A stretch of DNA of 64,000 bases from Faucicola osloensis_D (GCA_020041925.1 CP083409.1), one strand, 5' to 3'. Shown: positions 45,801 to 54,005, counted from the first letter of the stretch. The notes: generated by a model from the sequence alone, not told the origin. A program made the numbers and translations.

Positions 45801-46623
45801 CGGCAAGGTCGCGTGCTTCCTGCTCAAGCTTATGGATTTGGCGCGTATATGCGTCAAGGTTTTGTCGCCATAGCTTATCAGACTCAATTTTAGTCATGGC
45901 GGTTTTGGTTTCATTGACGATGTCCACTAGAGCGTTTTTTTGTGAGGTTAGGCTTTGTACTTGTTCATCAGATAACACCGTCATGCCCGATAAGCGATCG
46001 GTGAGGGTCTTAAGTTCAGCGTCTGATTGGGTTTTAAACTCATGTACTTTTCTTGAGATATCGCCATAGATTTCGGTGCCAGTGATTTCTTCGAGCAGGT
46101 TGGAGCGCTCATCGCTATTGGCTTGCAAAAAAGCGGCGAAACTGCCTTGCGCCAGTAGCATGGCGCGGGTAAAACGGTCAAAATCCATGCCGGTGAATTC
46201 AGCGACCAGTTTTCTAGTTTTTCTGGTTTGGGTTTCAAGCGGTGGTAACTTTGTAGCATCATCGGTAAAAGGGGCGATTTCGTGCGTCGGCGATTGCAAA
46301 TTGCCTTCAGGGTTTTTTCTGGCGCGCTTTTGTAGCCAAGTACAGCGATAACTGCCATTTTTGGTGGCAAAAATTACTTCGCTTAGACATTCGCCGGTAT
46401 GGCGTGACATGAGATCATTTTTGCTTTGGGTAATCTCGCCCAAGCGTGGCGTCGCACCGTATAAGGCAAGACAAATGGCATCTAAAATGGTGCTTTTACC
46501 CGCACCTGTCGAACCTGTGATGGCAAAAATACCTTCATCGGCATACGCGGCATGACGAAAGTCAATTTCCCATTCGCCTTGCAATGAATTAAGGTTTTGA
46601 AAGCGTAGCTTTAAGATTCTCAT
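42838..46623 (-). CDS. sbcC: SbcC, ATPase subunit of the SbcCD exonuclease
   Basis: SMC/Rad50-like ATPase of 1261 residues that works with SbcD on hairpins and broken ends. Walker A is GSTGAGKST at residues 37-45. Two very Gln-rich coiled-coil arms flank a zinc hook CPLC (in GEPCPLCGSAAHPF). The C terminus has the ABC signature LSGGESF and Walker B LFLDEGFGTLDEEAL. Its ATG overlaps the sbcD 3'-part stop by four bases (ATGA), so it is translationally coupled. Given that sbcD is split (see below), supply of intact SbcD may limit the complex. Confidence 0.95.
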   Translation of the reverse strand: MRILKLRFQNLNSLQGEWEIDFRHAAYADEGIFAITGSTGAGKSTILDAICLALYGATPRLGEITQSKNDLMSRHTGECLSEVIFATKNGSYRCTWLQKRARKNPEGNLQSPTHEIAPFTDDATKLPPLETQTRKTRKLVAEFTGMDFDRFTRAMLLAQGSFAAFLQANSDERSNLLEEITGTEIYGDISRKVHEFKTQSDAELKTLTDRLSGMTVLSDEQVQSLTSQKNALVDIVNETKTAMTKIESDKLWRQNLDAYTRQIHKLEQEARDLAEQESQFAPQKIQLQRALKALEVSGDIKKLDYQRDLLSTQLSELASYQHQLPTAERNCQLAQKNQDERQAQAQQTETNWQQAQPLLNQVRKLDTTLGQKNQYAQEIAQQLSQLGEQLAHNTQSIDRQQQQLVSQQVEREQLTQAQQQIPHATTLPQTLASLTQLQETSQALSEQAQALVSQQQQLQGDFQHNEQQASALQSHLTQLQSQISEHRQNLDSQTSHLHHLTQGQSAAALRQLVETYWQTDQQLSAMQSDVQTWQTNLQHYQQFVQQLADGQTQLAQIANQRLTSEQQQQAAEQTAELLNRNLILLAKIQDLTEERDKLRHGEPCPLCGSAAHPFATHQPYTPDDTEQQLAIAKQRLDDINRQLQQLLLEEHALTNNQQQLNEHLQHLQAHNQRLLNQLQLASQHLIHAKPVQQAIEALPLAAAPSTDDDIDRQALQTLATIIKAEQTNNQQSLAALQDSLTQIEAVQSEQQQTQQRLATLSEQYHDVLQQHTVLQNQQQHRQDRIRDIDAQQLVIAEKQHQVMQRIDTLLMPFATRERTFSFATTQDANAQLNQHIDTLAQLLQRYQGLETKLSHINDTITGIEQALTRLVADQQHLTQNQRQVRQRQQALAQEISELQAQRYALFGEQAVDIVSHALIQAKNQALQDYQASQTAFHEQLSQLQILQQQIASLTTSTTQLKTAQQTLQADIQQRFATLGFVDDADYRAAVLVDTERERLQQLASQLHDSQQRNHNLLSEAKRIQQQLLDHPQTALSLEQLLDALGQLQQQFSEQQKQLGAVEQQLAANEALKQNQQQLLDAINQQRNHTEEWKVLHQLIGSSDGKKFRNFAQGLTFNIMVAHANEQLKKMSDRYLLIADSEQPLMLNVMDNYQGGQIRTSKNLSGGESFIISLSLALGLSNMASHRMQVDSLFLDEGFGTLDEEALDVALDTLTNLQQSGKLIGVISHIQALKDRISSQIQVVPQTGGISKIIGAGITKLS

Positions 46624-47219
46624 TGCTGCCCCCCTTGCAAGCTTTCAAGCACTTCAGTATATCTCGACCATAACATGGGTTTTTGCTCTTCCATCACTTG
46701 ATGGGCAATTAGACAGCGTTCAAATACTTGTGTTGGGTTTAACTCTTCAAGTGATTCATCCATGCGCTGGCTTTGCATCACCTGATCGCGTTTTTGTTGA
46801 TTTTTGATGCGTAGTACTTCAAGCCTAGAGTCTTTAACCAGTTCTGCAATTTTTTCTGATAAATCACCCACGACTTCTTGCCCGTCATATACCACTTCGA
46901 GCCAAACCGATTGTTGGGATTTTTTTAGGCTGTGTAAGCTGGTTTTGATGGTTTGCCAATCCCCTTTGAGCGTTTGTATGGATTGGAATACAGGGACAGG
47001 CAGTGATTGCAGGAGGGTAGTATCGTTAAGCTTGGCTACATTGTAAGGCTGCACACTCATTTGCCCACTTAGATGAGCACTGGGTGTATCATATCCTGCT
47101 TTATGGCTCGCTTGTGCATCAACTTCTGCGTTAATCCCAGCCTCTGCATTTATCGCGCCAAGCATGGATGATTCAGGCAACTCTTCATCGGCAAATAAAT
47201 CCATCGACGTATGGCTCAC
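46620..47219 (-). CDS. sbcD: SbcD C-terminal domain, out of frame with the rest of sbcD
   Basis: This frame encodes the capping/C-terminal domain of SbcD (VPVFQSIQTLKGDW, SVWLEVVYDG, LEVLRIK). Read backwards from the GTG at 47219 the same frame stays open through PTPIKKRKRV to the A/T tract at 47262-47270. Removing one base there fuses it smoothly to the 5' part as QKKPLVSAPTP. Alone it lacks any phosphodiesterase motif. An Asp/Glu/Ala-rich linker separates the halves. The GTG is probably not a real start. Confidence 0.8.
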   Translation of the reverse strand: MSHTSMDLFADEELPESSMLGAINAEAGINAEVDAQASHKAGYDTPSAHLSGQMSVQPYNVAKLNDTTLLQSLPVPVFQSIQTLKGDWQTIKTSLHSLKKSQQSVWLEVVYDGQEVVGDLSEKIAELVKDSRLEVLRIKNQQKRDQVMQSQRMDESLEELNPTQVFERCLIAHQVMEEQKPMLWSRYTEVLESLQGGQQ

Positions 47220-48144
47220 CCTTTTGCGTTTTTTGATAGGGGTTGGCGCAGAGACAAGCGGTTTTTTTTTGAATGGTTAAAGTCTGTAATGGCTGAGACA
47301 GTAAGTCAGGATTGGCATCAAATCGCAGCAAATGCACTTGTTTTTGCTGGCGACTTTCACCAAAGCCCATGGCAATGGGTGAACCAGCGTAACGGATGTG
47401 TGGTTGTCCGCCAACCGCTTGCGGGATATGCAAATGCCCAAGCGCCACATAGTCAATCTGTGGGTGAAAAATCTCAGCACCGATACTACCAAGTGAGCCG
47501 ACATACAAATCACGCACCCCATCGCCTTCCATCGTTTGCCCGCCCACAGTAAATAAGTGTCCCGTTGCCACAATCGGAATGCTACGCTTATATTTGGCTT
47601 TGAGCTGCGCTTGTTGCGCAATGGCAATATCGGCAATCTGTGCATAATGGGCTTTGATACCTTGGGCAAGTTTGCGTTCTTTATCATCAAGGCGTTCGCC
47701 ATGCCCGACGGTGCGCACATCACGGTCACGCAAGTAAGGCACTGCCATGACAATGAGCTCAGCTTGCCCTGCTTTATCTGATAACGTAATCACTTCATCA
47801 GTCGGCGTATCTGTCATACTACCGATGATATGGATGTTAAAGGATTTGAGTAGCTGTTTGGGCGCCTCCAAAAAACTGGCTGAATCATGGTTGCCCGCTA
47901 CGATAATCACATGGCGGCAATCGGTATCGCAAACTTGACTTAAAAAATCATAATATAAATTTTGCGCTTGGTTACTGGGTGCGGTGGTATCAAAAATATC
48001 CCCTGCAATTAATAGCACATCGACTTTTTGCTCACGCAGCGTCTGTAACTGCCAGTCTAAAAACTGCTTAAATTCATCGTAGCGTGGCTTACCATAAAGC
48101 CTACGCCCCAAATGCCAATCTGATGTATGTAATAAAGTGAGCAT
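47185..48144 (-). CDS. sbcD: SbcD nuclease domain, 5' part of a frameshifted gene
   Basis: Mre11-like manganese phosphodiesterase part of SbcCD. The first 270 residues are normal: DWHLG, GDIFD, GNHD, ATGHLF and GHLHIPQ metal-site motifs in order. After the A9 tract (minus strand; 47262-47270) the last 30 residues (TACLCANPYQK and on) have no family resemblance, and the true C-terminal domain continues in another frame. Eight A would give one SbcD of about 500 residues. The cause could be a mutation, a sequencing error in a homopolymer, or a slippage site. oxyR ends six bases upstream, so oxyR-sbcD-sbcC form an operon. Confidence 0.88.
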   Translation of the reverse strand: MLTLLHTSDWHLGRRLYGKPRYDEFKQFLDWQLQTLREQKVDVLLIAGDIFDTTAPSNQAQNLYYDFLSQVCDTDCRHVIIVAGNHDSASFLEAPKQLLKSFNIHIIGSMTDTPTDEVITLSDKAGQAELIVMAVPYLRDRDVRTVGHGERLDDKERKLAQGIKAHYAQIADIAIAQQAQLKAKYKRSIPIVATGHLFTVGGQTMEGDGVRDLYVGSLGSIGAEIFHPQIDYVALGHLHIPQAVGGQPHIRYAGSPIAMGFGESRQQKQVHLLRFDANPDLLSQPLQTLTIQKKTACLCANPYQKTQKGEPYVDGFICR

Positions 48145-48150
48145 AAAAAA

Positions 48151-49125
48151 TTATGCCTCTGTGGCGGGCTTCGCTGAAGTCATGGGCTCAGCGTCTAAGG
48201 TAGATGGGGTAGCTGGGGTAGACGCCAATTCGCTATCGTGTAACCCTTGGGCAAACAAGCGACCCAATAGATTCACATCATCGACCCGCGCATAGTTGAG
48301 ACGGGTGACAAACGCCAAGCGGCGATGCGGACCGGCTTCATTGAGCGGCACTAACGACACATTGGCAGTTTGCTGGCGCACTTGCCCAGCTGCCATTTGC
48401 GGGACTAGCGTGGTGCCCATACCGCTGATAGCCATTTGAATTAACGTATGCAGGCTTGCTTCACTAAAGGCGTGTTTGACGCGGCTTTTATCCAGATGAC
48501 ACACCGATAGCGCATGATCGGTCAAACAATGTCCTTCGCCTAGCAGCATCAAGTTACTGTTGGCTAACTCATCGGCATTGATGCTGGGTAAGTTGGCATG
48601 TTTACTGTCTTTAGCAAATACCGCCAAAAACGTCTCTGACCAAAACTCAAATGATAACAAGCCGTCAGTATTGTAAGGCAGCGCAATAATGGCGGTATCA
48701 ATCGCGCCATAACGGACTTTTTCAAGCAGTCGCTCAGTTTGTTCTTCTACCACATTGAGCTGAAACTGTGGGAATTGTTGGCGCAGTAGCGGCAATACTT
48801 TGGGCAGCAAAAACGGCGCAATGGTTGGGATGATACCAATCGTCATCGGATAGGCGAGTGGGGTTTGGTGGGTCTGGGCGCGGGTTACCAAATCATTGAC
48901 TTCGGCAAATATCCGCGTGGCTCGCTCAAGAATTTCCTCCCCAATCGGGGTGATTAGCACTTGTTTGTTGTTACGCTCAAAAATTTGGGTATCAAGCTGT
49001 TTTTCCAGCTCTGCAATCCCTAAGCTTAAAGCAGATTGTGAGATATTACACTCTTCTGCTGCCCGTTTAAAATGCTTGTATTTGGCAACTGCCAATGCAA
49101 ATTCTAATTGTCGTAATGTAATCAT
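48151..49125 (-). CDS. oxyR: OxyR, peroxide-sensing LysR regulator
   Basis: 324-residue LysR protein from the ATG at 49125 (MITLRQLEF). Cys200 and Cys209 in GEGHCLTDHALSVC match the Cys199/Cys208 redox pair of E. coli OxyR in sequence and spacing. The helix-turn-helix reads FKRAAEECNISQSALSLGIAELE. It is divergent from ahpC, a classic OxyR target, and is followed by sbcD after six bases. The C-terminal 30 residues are Pro/Ala/Thr-rich. No strong ribosome binding site precedes the ATG; an ATG 33 bases upstream (49158) is also open. Confidence 0.94.
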   Translation of the reverse strand: MITLRQLEFALAVAKYKHFKRAAEECNISQSALSLGIAELEKQLDTQIFERNNKQVLITPIGEEILERATRIFAEVNDLVTRAQTHQTPLAYPMTIGIIPTIAPFLLPKVLPLLRQQFPQFQLNVVEEQTERLLEKVRYGAIDTAIIALPYNTDGLLSFEFWSETFLAVFAKDSKHANLPSINADELANSNLMLLGEGHCLTDHALSVCHLDKSRVKHAFSEASLHTLIQMAISGMGTTLVPQMAAGQVRQQTANVSLVPLNEAGPHRRLAFVTRLNYARVDDVNLLGRLFAQGLHDSELASTPATPSTLDAEPMTSAKPATEA

Positions 49126-49696
49126 GGTTTGAATTTTAACCTTTAAAATAGCGTACAATCTTCGCTAACGCGTTTTAGTTAAAGATAAATAAAAAGATAA
49201 AAGGGTAAAAAAACTGACGGCTACCCTAGCAAAAGACACGCAAAAGATGCATGTTAAAAACTTCAATTAACCGAATCATTTCAAATTTAGTTTACCATTT
49301 TTGTGTGCTTTTACGAGTGGAATATTTTTTAATCTATCATTAATTTGGTCTTGACAGTAAACTCATTATCGAGCCTTTCAAAATAATTACAAGATAGCCT
49401 AAAGATTGAAACTACAAGACATAACCAGCAAGGTTAATTTAAAAAATTAATCAATAAATTAAAAACTTTAAACTAGACTGAATCTTAAATTGTACTAAGA
49501 TAAACCCATCGATAACAACGTTTGATGATTAAAAAACAGCAACCGACTATAGCCCAACAAGCTAGAAGCCTAAAAAGCTAGGTTGCCAATGACATCAAAT
49601 TTGTGTTATCAATATAGCACTCACTGATTTGGCTTTGTCAAATGGTGATGTTGCTAAATTTTTAACCACAACAATAGCTTATATAAGGAAAAATCC
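49126..49696. other. Divergent oxyR-ahpC intergenic region
   Basis: About 570 AT-rich bases with no gene. It must contain the oxyR and ahpC promoters. I could not identify a convincing ATAG-N7-CTAT-type OxyR site or paired -35/-10 elements. Confidence 0.5.
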
Positions 49697-50263
49697 ATGG
49701 CTGCAATTATCAACCAAACCATTCCAGAATTCAAAACCCAAGCATTTGTGAATGGTGAATTCAAAGAAATCTCATCAGATGACGTTAAAGGCAAATGGGC
49801 AGTGTTTTTCTTCTACCCACATGACTTTACCTTTGTTTGCCCAACTGAACTTGAAGACATGGCAGACCATTACGAAGAAATCAAAGCATTAGGCGCGGAA
49901 GTTTATGCGGTATCGACAGACACCCATTTTGTACACAAAGCATGGGCAGATGCGTCACCTGCAATCGCTAAAGTAAAATACCCAATGCTTGGCGATGGTA
50001 CTGGTAAAATCACTCGCGGCTTCAACGTGATGATTGAAGAAGACAACGCTGCGCTTCGTGGTACTTTCTTGGTAGACCCAGACGGTAAAATCAAAGTAGC
50101 AGAAATTCATGACTTAGGTATCGGTCGTTCTGCTAAAGACTTAATCCGTAAAATCGAAGCAGCTCAATATGTGCGTGACAATGACGGTGAAGTATGTCCA
50201 GCGGCATGGGAAAAAGGTAAAGAAACCTTAAAACCAAGCCTAGATTTAGTAGGTAAAATCTAA
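49697..50263 (+). CDS. ahpC: AhpC, peroxiredoxin subunit of alkyl hydroperoxide reductase
   Basis: Typical two-Cys peroxiredoxin of 188 residues that reduces peroxides and is recycled by AhpF. The peroxidatic Cys48 sits in DFTFVCPTE and the resolving Cys in GEVCPAAW. The start is supported by AAGGAAA. It is monocistronic with a terminator 45 bases downstream and is divergent from oxyR. Its reductase partner gene lies 2 kb away on the same strand. Confidence 0.97.
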   Translation: MAAIINQTIPEFKTQAFVNGEFKEISSDDVKGKWAVFFFYPHDFTFVCPTELEDMADHYEEIKALGAEVYAVSTDTHFVHKAWADASPAIAKVKYPMLGDGTGKITRGFNVMIEEDNAALRGTFLVDPDGKIKVAEIHDLGIGRSAKDLIRKIEAAQYVRDNDGEVCPAAWEKGKETLKPSLDLVGKI

Positions 50264-50307
50264 TCTTGATGGTCTAATGTTTCATTGACTGACAATTAGA
50301 TAAAATT

Positions 50308-50342
50308 AAAAACCTCAAATTGAAAGATTTGGGGTTTTTTTT
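50308..50342 (+). terminator. Terminator of ahpC
   Basis: AAACCTCAAAT pairs with ATTTGGGGTTT (one G-U pair), loop TGAAAG, followed by a T run. Confidence 0.8.
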
Positions 50343-50408
50343 ATTCAACTACTGTTGTTAACAATGATAAAATCAGCTTCTTTGAAGCTTGAGAAAATAA
50401 CTGAGAAA

Positions 50409-51614
50409 ATGACCATGGATAGCGCACAAACCACCCACCAAACTGGCAGTCAGACCACAAGTAGCCATTACGCCTTGCTGTGGGCAGGGGCAGCGGTTTC
50501 AATCGCTGAGATTTTGACGGGCACCTACCTTGCGCCGTTGGGGTGGGAGCGTGGTTTGTTAGCGATTGTCATTGGGCATATGATAGGTGGGGTGCTATTT
50601 TTTTTAGTCGGCTATATTGGGGCAACCCAACGCAAAAGTGCCATGGAAACGGTGAAGGGTAATTTTGGTTTTCAAGGTGGGATGCTTTTTGCTTTGCTAA
50701 ATGTTGTGCAATTGGTCGGCTGGACAGCCATCATGATTTATGATGGGGCATTGGCGGTCAATGGGATTTGGGCTATCGGGCAAGCGGCCTGGTGTGGTGT
50801 AATTGGCGCGCTGATTGTGCTGTGGCTATGGATGGGCAACCGCTTCTTTGGCAAAATCAATGCGTTGGCGGTAGCTGGGTTATTTATTTTAACGCTTATT
50901 TTGTCGTTTAAATTATTTAAGTTAGGCGCTGGGGATGTGGCAGCGACAAAAGACGTGGCAATAGCGATGAGCTTTGGGGCAGCGGTGGAGCTCGCGGTCA
51001 TTATGCCATTATCATGGTTGCCACTGGTGAGTGATTATACTCGCCATGCGCAAAAACCTTTGCAAGCGACGCTCGTGAGCACCGTGAGCTATGGGGTGAT
51101 GAGTGCGTGGATGTATGCGATTGGACTGGGCATGGCGTTGTATACCCAAACGTCGGATTTTGCCCAAATGCTGTTACAGCTTGGATTGGGCGTGATTGGG
51201 TTATTGTTGATTGTGCTCGCAACGGTGACAACCACGTTTTTGGATGCGTACTCGGCAGGCGTGTCGGGTGTCTCACTGTGGCAAAAACTCCCAGAAAAAG
51301 GCTTGGCAATTGGCATTACCCTCATCTGTACCATTGCAGCGATGCTGTTTCCCATGGATGATATCACTGAATTTTTATACTTTTTAGGCTCGGTGTTTGC
51401 GCCAATGGCAGCCATTCAAATTGTGGACTTTTTTATTCTAAAAAATACCGGTATCAAACAGCGTTTTAATGTCAAAAATTTGATTGTCTGGGCGATTGGT
51501 TTTTGCTTGTACCGTTATTGGCTTGCCCATCCACTCGATATCGGGAATACCTTGCCGGTGATTATGGTGACGATGCTGTTATGCTTCTTGGCTAATGTAT
51601 TCACAAAAAAATAG
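50409..51614 (+). CDS. Cytosine permease family transporter, CytX-like
   Basis: Nucleobase:cation symporter-1 protein with about twelve membrane segments, 401 residues from the ATG at 50409. LLWAGAAVSIAEILTGTYLAPLGW and the SWLPLVSDYTR motif resemble CytX, a putative hydroxymethylpyrimidine importer for thiamine salvage, more than CodB. I see no TPP riboswitch in front, and no thi genes are near, so the substrate stays open. The start is uncertain: in-frame starts exist at 50355, 50364, 50409 and 50415, none with a strong ribosome binding site. Confidence 0.78.
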   Translation: MTMDSAQTTHQTGSQTTSSHYALLWAGAAVSIAEILTGTYLAPLGWERGLLAIVIGHMIGGVLFFLVGYIGATQRKSAMETVKGNFGFQGGMLFALLNVVQLVGWTAIMIYDGALAVNGIWAIGQAAWCGVIGALIVLWLWMGNRFFGKINALAVAGLFILTLILSFKLFKLGAGDVAATKDVAIAMSFGAAVELAVIMPLSWLPLVSDYTRHAQKPLQATLVSTVSYGVMSAWMYAIGLGMALYTQTSDFAQMLLQLGLGVIGLLLIVLATVTTTFLDAYSAGVSGVSLWQKLPEKGLAIGITLICTIAAMLFPMDDITEFLYFLGSVFAPMAAIQIVDFFILKNTGIKQRFNVKNLIVWAIGFCLYRYWLAHPLDIGNTLPVIMVTMLLCFLANVFTKK

Positions 51615-51710
51615 TGCCGTCAGCCACGCTTAAACCAATTTTTTTACAGTCCAATTTTCTTAAAGTAGGGTTGATTGGTTGATTGAACCATTAAGCTTGC
51701 TATCAATAGC

Positions 51711-51740
51711 AAAAGCCCTGTCACAGAGAACAGGGCTTTA
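51711..51740. terminator. Bidirectional terminator between the permease and YdcH-like genes
   Basis: AAAGCCCTGT (51712-51721) and ACAGGGCTTT (51730-51739) between convergent genes. Confidence 0.75.
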
Positions 51741-51768
51741 ATCAAAAAAATCGAATTTAGCTTAGAAC

Positions 51769-51993
51769 TTATTTATTTTTATTGTCTTCTAAGATTTTGT
51801 AGATTTCATCTTTTAATTGTAGTTTTTGTTTTTTTAATGCTTCAATTTCGTCATCACGGCTGCCCGCTGCAATAGGATCTTTTTCTAGATTAATGATTTG
51901 AGCATCTAAGTCGTTGTGTTTATCAAATAGTTTTTCAAAGTATTTATCAGAAGTTTTTAGTTTACTAATAAGTTCGCGATGTTCTGGAAACAT
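51769..51993 (-). CDS. YdcH/DUF465 family small protein
   Basis: 74-residue helical-hairpin protein. FPEHRELISKLKTSDKYFEKLFDKHNDLD and a final KKQKLQLKDEIYKIL helix are the DUF465 pattern, which forms a coiled coil. The function of the family is unknown. AAGGA six bases before the ATG at 51993 fixes the start. It is divergent from ahpF, with an inverted repeat between them. Confidence 0.88.
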   Translation of the reverse strand: MFPEHRELISKLKTSDKYFEKLFDKHNDLDAQIINLEKDPIAAGSRDDEIEALKKQKLQLKDEIYKILEDNKNK

Positions 51994-52331
51994 AGTTTTT
52001 TCCTTTTTTTGGTTGTATGTGAAAAATAATGCAAAGGGGTCAATACATAAGACAAATTTGATTGAGTTGGTATATTGCATTTGTCTTATTAGCATTGTAA
52101 CTAAAAATTGCCTAGTTGACTATACGCTAATCGGTAACAATTGGTGAGGGGGAAAAAGCCACACCATCAATGGATTATGGCAATTTATGTATTAATATTT
52201 TGTTATATAAAATAATAAACGTTTTGTTTTTTAAAACATAGCTATCAACTTTCTCACATTGTCAAAGCCCACAAAAATCACAATAATAAGGTTAACAAAA
52301 TGACTTACCCAATAACTAGAAGGAAAATACC
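51994..52331. other. Divergent ydcH-ahpF intergenic region
   Basis: About 340 AT-rich bases. ATAAGACAAAT (52047-52057) and ATTTGTCTTAT (52079-52089) form a perfect 11-pair inverted repeat 21 bases apart. An ATAGCTAT lies further downstream. No gene is seen. Confidence 0.5.
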
Positions 52332-53912
52332 ATGTTAGATCAAGGTTTATTAGATGCAGTAAAAAGTTATAGCGAACGTATGACTCGCCCGATTGAGTTT
52401 GTGTTGGGTGAAGGTGAGCATGAACAGCGCGCTGAACTGGTGGATTTTTTGACCCAAATTGCAGCCACTACTGACAAGATTAGTTTGAGTCAACAATTCG
52501 ATGCCAATCTATCACCGATGAGTTTTAAAATCCGTAGCCAAGACAAAGATACGGGTATCATTTTTAGTGGTATTCCAGGGGGTCACGAGTTTACCTCATT
52601 GATTTTGGCGATTTTGCAATCAGGTGGTAGTGAACTCAAACTTGACCCAGGTATTCAAAATATCATTAAGGCGATTAAACAGCCGCTAAAATTTGAAACG
52701 TTCGTCTCGTTGTCTTGCCACAACTGTCCAGACGTGGTGCAAGCGCTGAACCAATTTGCGTTATTGAACGACAACATCAGCAATGAAATGATTGATGGTG
52801 GCGTGTTCCAAGACATGATTAACGAGCGCAATATCCAAGGCGTACCTGCAGTATATTTAAATGGCAAACCTTTTGCCAATGGTAAAATTGACACTGCCAA
52901 ACTTATCGAGAAACTGCAACAGCAATATCCAGATTTGATGAGTGCAGCAGCAGCCGAACAGCTTGAGCAGCAAGATGTAACTATCATCGGTGGCGGACCT
53001 GCGGGCGTAGCGGCAGCCATTTATGTGGCACGTAAAGGCTTAAAAGTGACCATGGTGGCTGATCGTATCGGTGGACAAGTGAAAGATACCCAAGATATCG
53101 AAAACTTGATTTCAATCCCATTGACCAATGGTAATGAATTATCTGCCAATTTTGTCAAACATATCACCGCTTATAATATCACGGTCAAAGAAATGGTAAG
53201 CGTGACATCCATCAGCGAAAATTCTGCACAAATGAATGAGCAAGGCGAGGATAAACCAACCTACCAAATCACGCTTAATACCGGTGAAAGTTTTAGCACT
53301 CGTGCGATTATCGTAGCGACAGGGGCAAAATGGCGTAAACTTAACATCAAAGGTGAAGACGAAAATATCGGTAGTGGCGTCGCATATTGTCCCCACTGTG
53401 ATGGTCCTTTCTTTAAAGGCAAAGACGTGGCAGTTGTGGGCGGCGGTAACTCAGGGATTGAAGCGGCAATTGACTTGGCAGGCATTGTCAAACACGTGAC
53501 AGTGTTAGAATTTGCTGACACGCTCAAAGCAGACCAAGTATTGATTGATAAAGCCAAAGAGCGCGATAATATCGATATCATGACAAGTGTAGCGAGCCAA
53601 GAGGTTAAAGCAACTGATGGTAAAGTCAGTTCGCTAATTTACCAAGACCGTACCACCGGTGAAAACAAAGAATTGCCACTATCTGCTATCTTTGTGCAAA
53701 TCGGACTGGTGCCAAACTCGGAATTGGTCAAAGATTTGGTACAGGTGACCAAATTTGGTGAAATTGAAATCAATGAGAAATGCCAAACCAACAAACCCGG
53801 AATTTTTGCCTGTGGTGATGTGACTACCGTGCCATTTAAGCAAATTAATATTGCGATGGGCGAAGGTAGTAAAGCGGCACTCAGTGCGTTTGAATACCTC
53901 ATGTTGCAATAA
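52332..53912 (+). CDS. ahpF: AhpF, flavoprotein reductase of alkyl hydroperoxide reductase
   Basis: 526-residue NADH:peroxiredoxin oxidoreductase. The N-terminal tandem thioredoxin-fold domain carries the redox pair CHNC near residue 130. A thioredoxin-reductase-like part follows with FAD site GGGPAGVAAA, active CPHC (ATYCPHCDG-type context) near 350, NAD site GGGNSGIEAA and a closing FACGDVT. It recycles AhpC using NADH. AGAAGGA precedes the ATG. ahpC lies upstream on the same strand but is separated by the permease gene and the oppositely oriented ydcH-like gene. Confidence 0.96.
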   Translation: MLDQGLLDAVKSYSERMTRPIEFVLGEGEHEQRAELVDFLTQIAATTDKISLSQQFDANLSPMSFKIRSQDKDTGIIFSGIPGGHEFTSLILAILQSGGSELKLDPGIQNIIKAIKQPLKFETFVSLSCHNCPDVVQALNQFALLNDNISNEMIDGGVFQDMINERNIQGVPAVYLNGKPFANGKIDTAKLIEKLQQQYPDLMSAAAAEQLEQQDVTIIGGGPAGVAAAIYVARKGLKVTMVADRIGGQVKDTQDIENLISIPLTNGNELSANFVKHITAYNITVKEMVSVTSISENSAQMNEQGEDKPTYQITLNTGESFSTRAIIVATGAKWRKLNIKGEDENIGSGVAYCPHCDGPFFKGKDVAVVGGGNSGIEAAIDLAGIVKHVTVLEFADTLKADQVLIDKAKERDNIDIMTSVASQEVKATDGKVSSLIYQDRTTGENKELPLSAIFVQIGLVPNSELVKDLVQVTKFGEIEINEKCQTNKPGIFACGDVTTVPFKQINIAMGEGSKAALSAFEYLMLQ

Positions 53913-53930
53913 TTTTTTAGTTATTTTTCA

Positions 53931-53963
53931 AAAAAAGCCAAACCTCATAGTTTGGCTTTTTTT
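53931..53963 (+). terminator. Terminator of ahpF
   Basis: AAAGCCAAAC pairs with GTTTGGCTTT around CTCATA, with a T run after it. Confidence 0.85.
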
Positions 53964-54005
53964 GGCGGGTAATTTTTTTTGCAGGTAACTTTTTTTGGCG
54001 GCTAA
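53957..54005 (+). repeat. Three 16-17 base tandem repeats after ahpF
   Basis: TTTTTTTGGCGGGTAA (53957-53972), TTTTTTTTGCAGGTAAC (53973-53989) and TTTTTTTGGCGGCTAA (53990-54005). The first unit is the T tail of the ahpF terminator, so the repeats extend the U-rich 3' end. Confidence 0.65.

Noticed and set aside
43400..46000. Gln-codon repeats in sbcC as a frameshift or phase-variable tract
   Set aside because: The repeats are mixed CAA/CAG codons in an uninterrupted frame and fit a Gln-rich coiled coil.
49351..49379. Sigma-70 promoter from a perfect TTGACA
   Set aside because: No -10-like hexamer occurs at 16-18 bases downstream.
49600..49640. OxyR binding site near ahpC
   Set aside because: An ATAG is present, but the four-part ATAG/CTAT spacing is not; the match is no better than expected in AT-rich DNA.
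50264..50408. TPP riboswitch ahead of the CytX-like permease
   Set aside because: Only the ahpC terminator and a short AT-rich leader are present; the conserved THI-box segments are absent.
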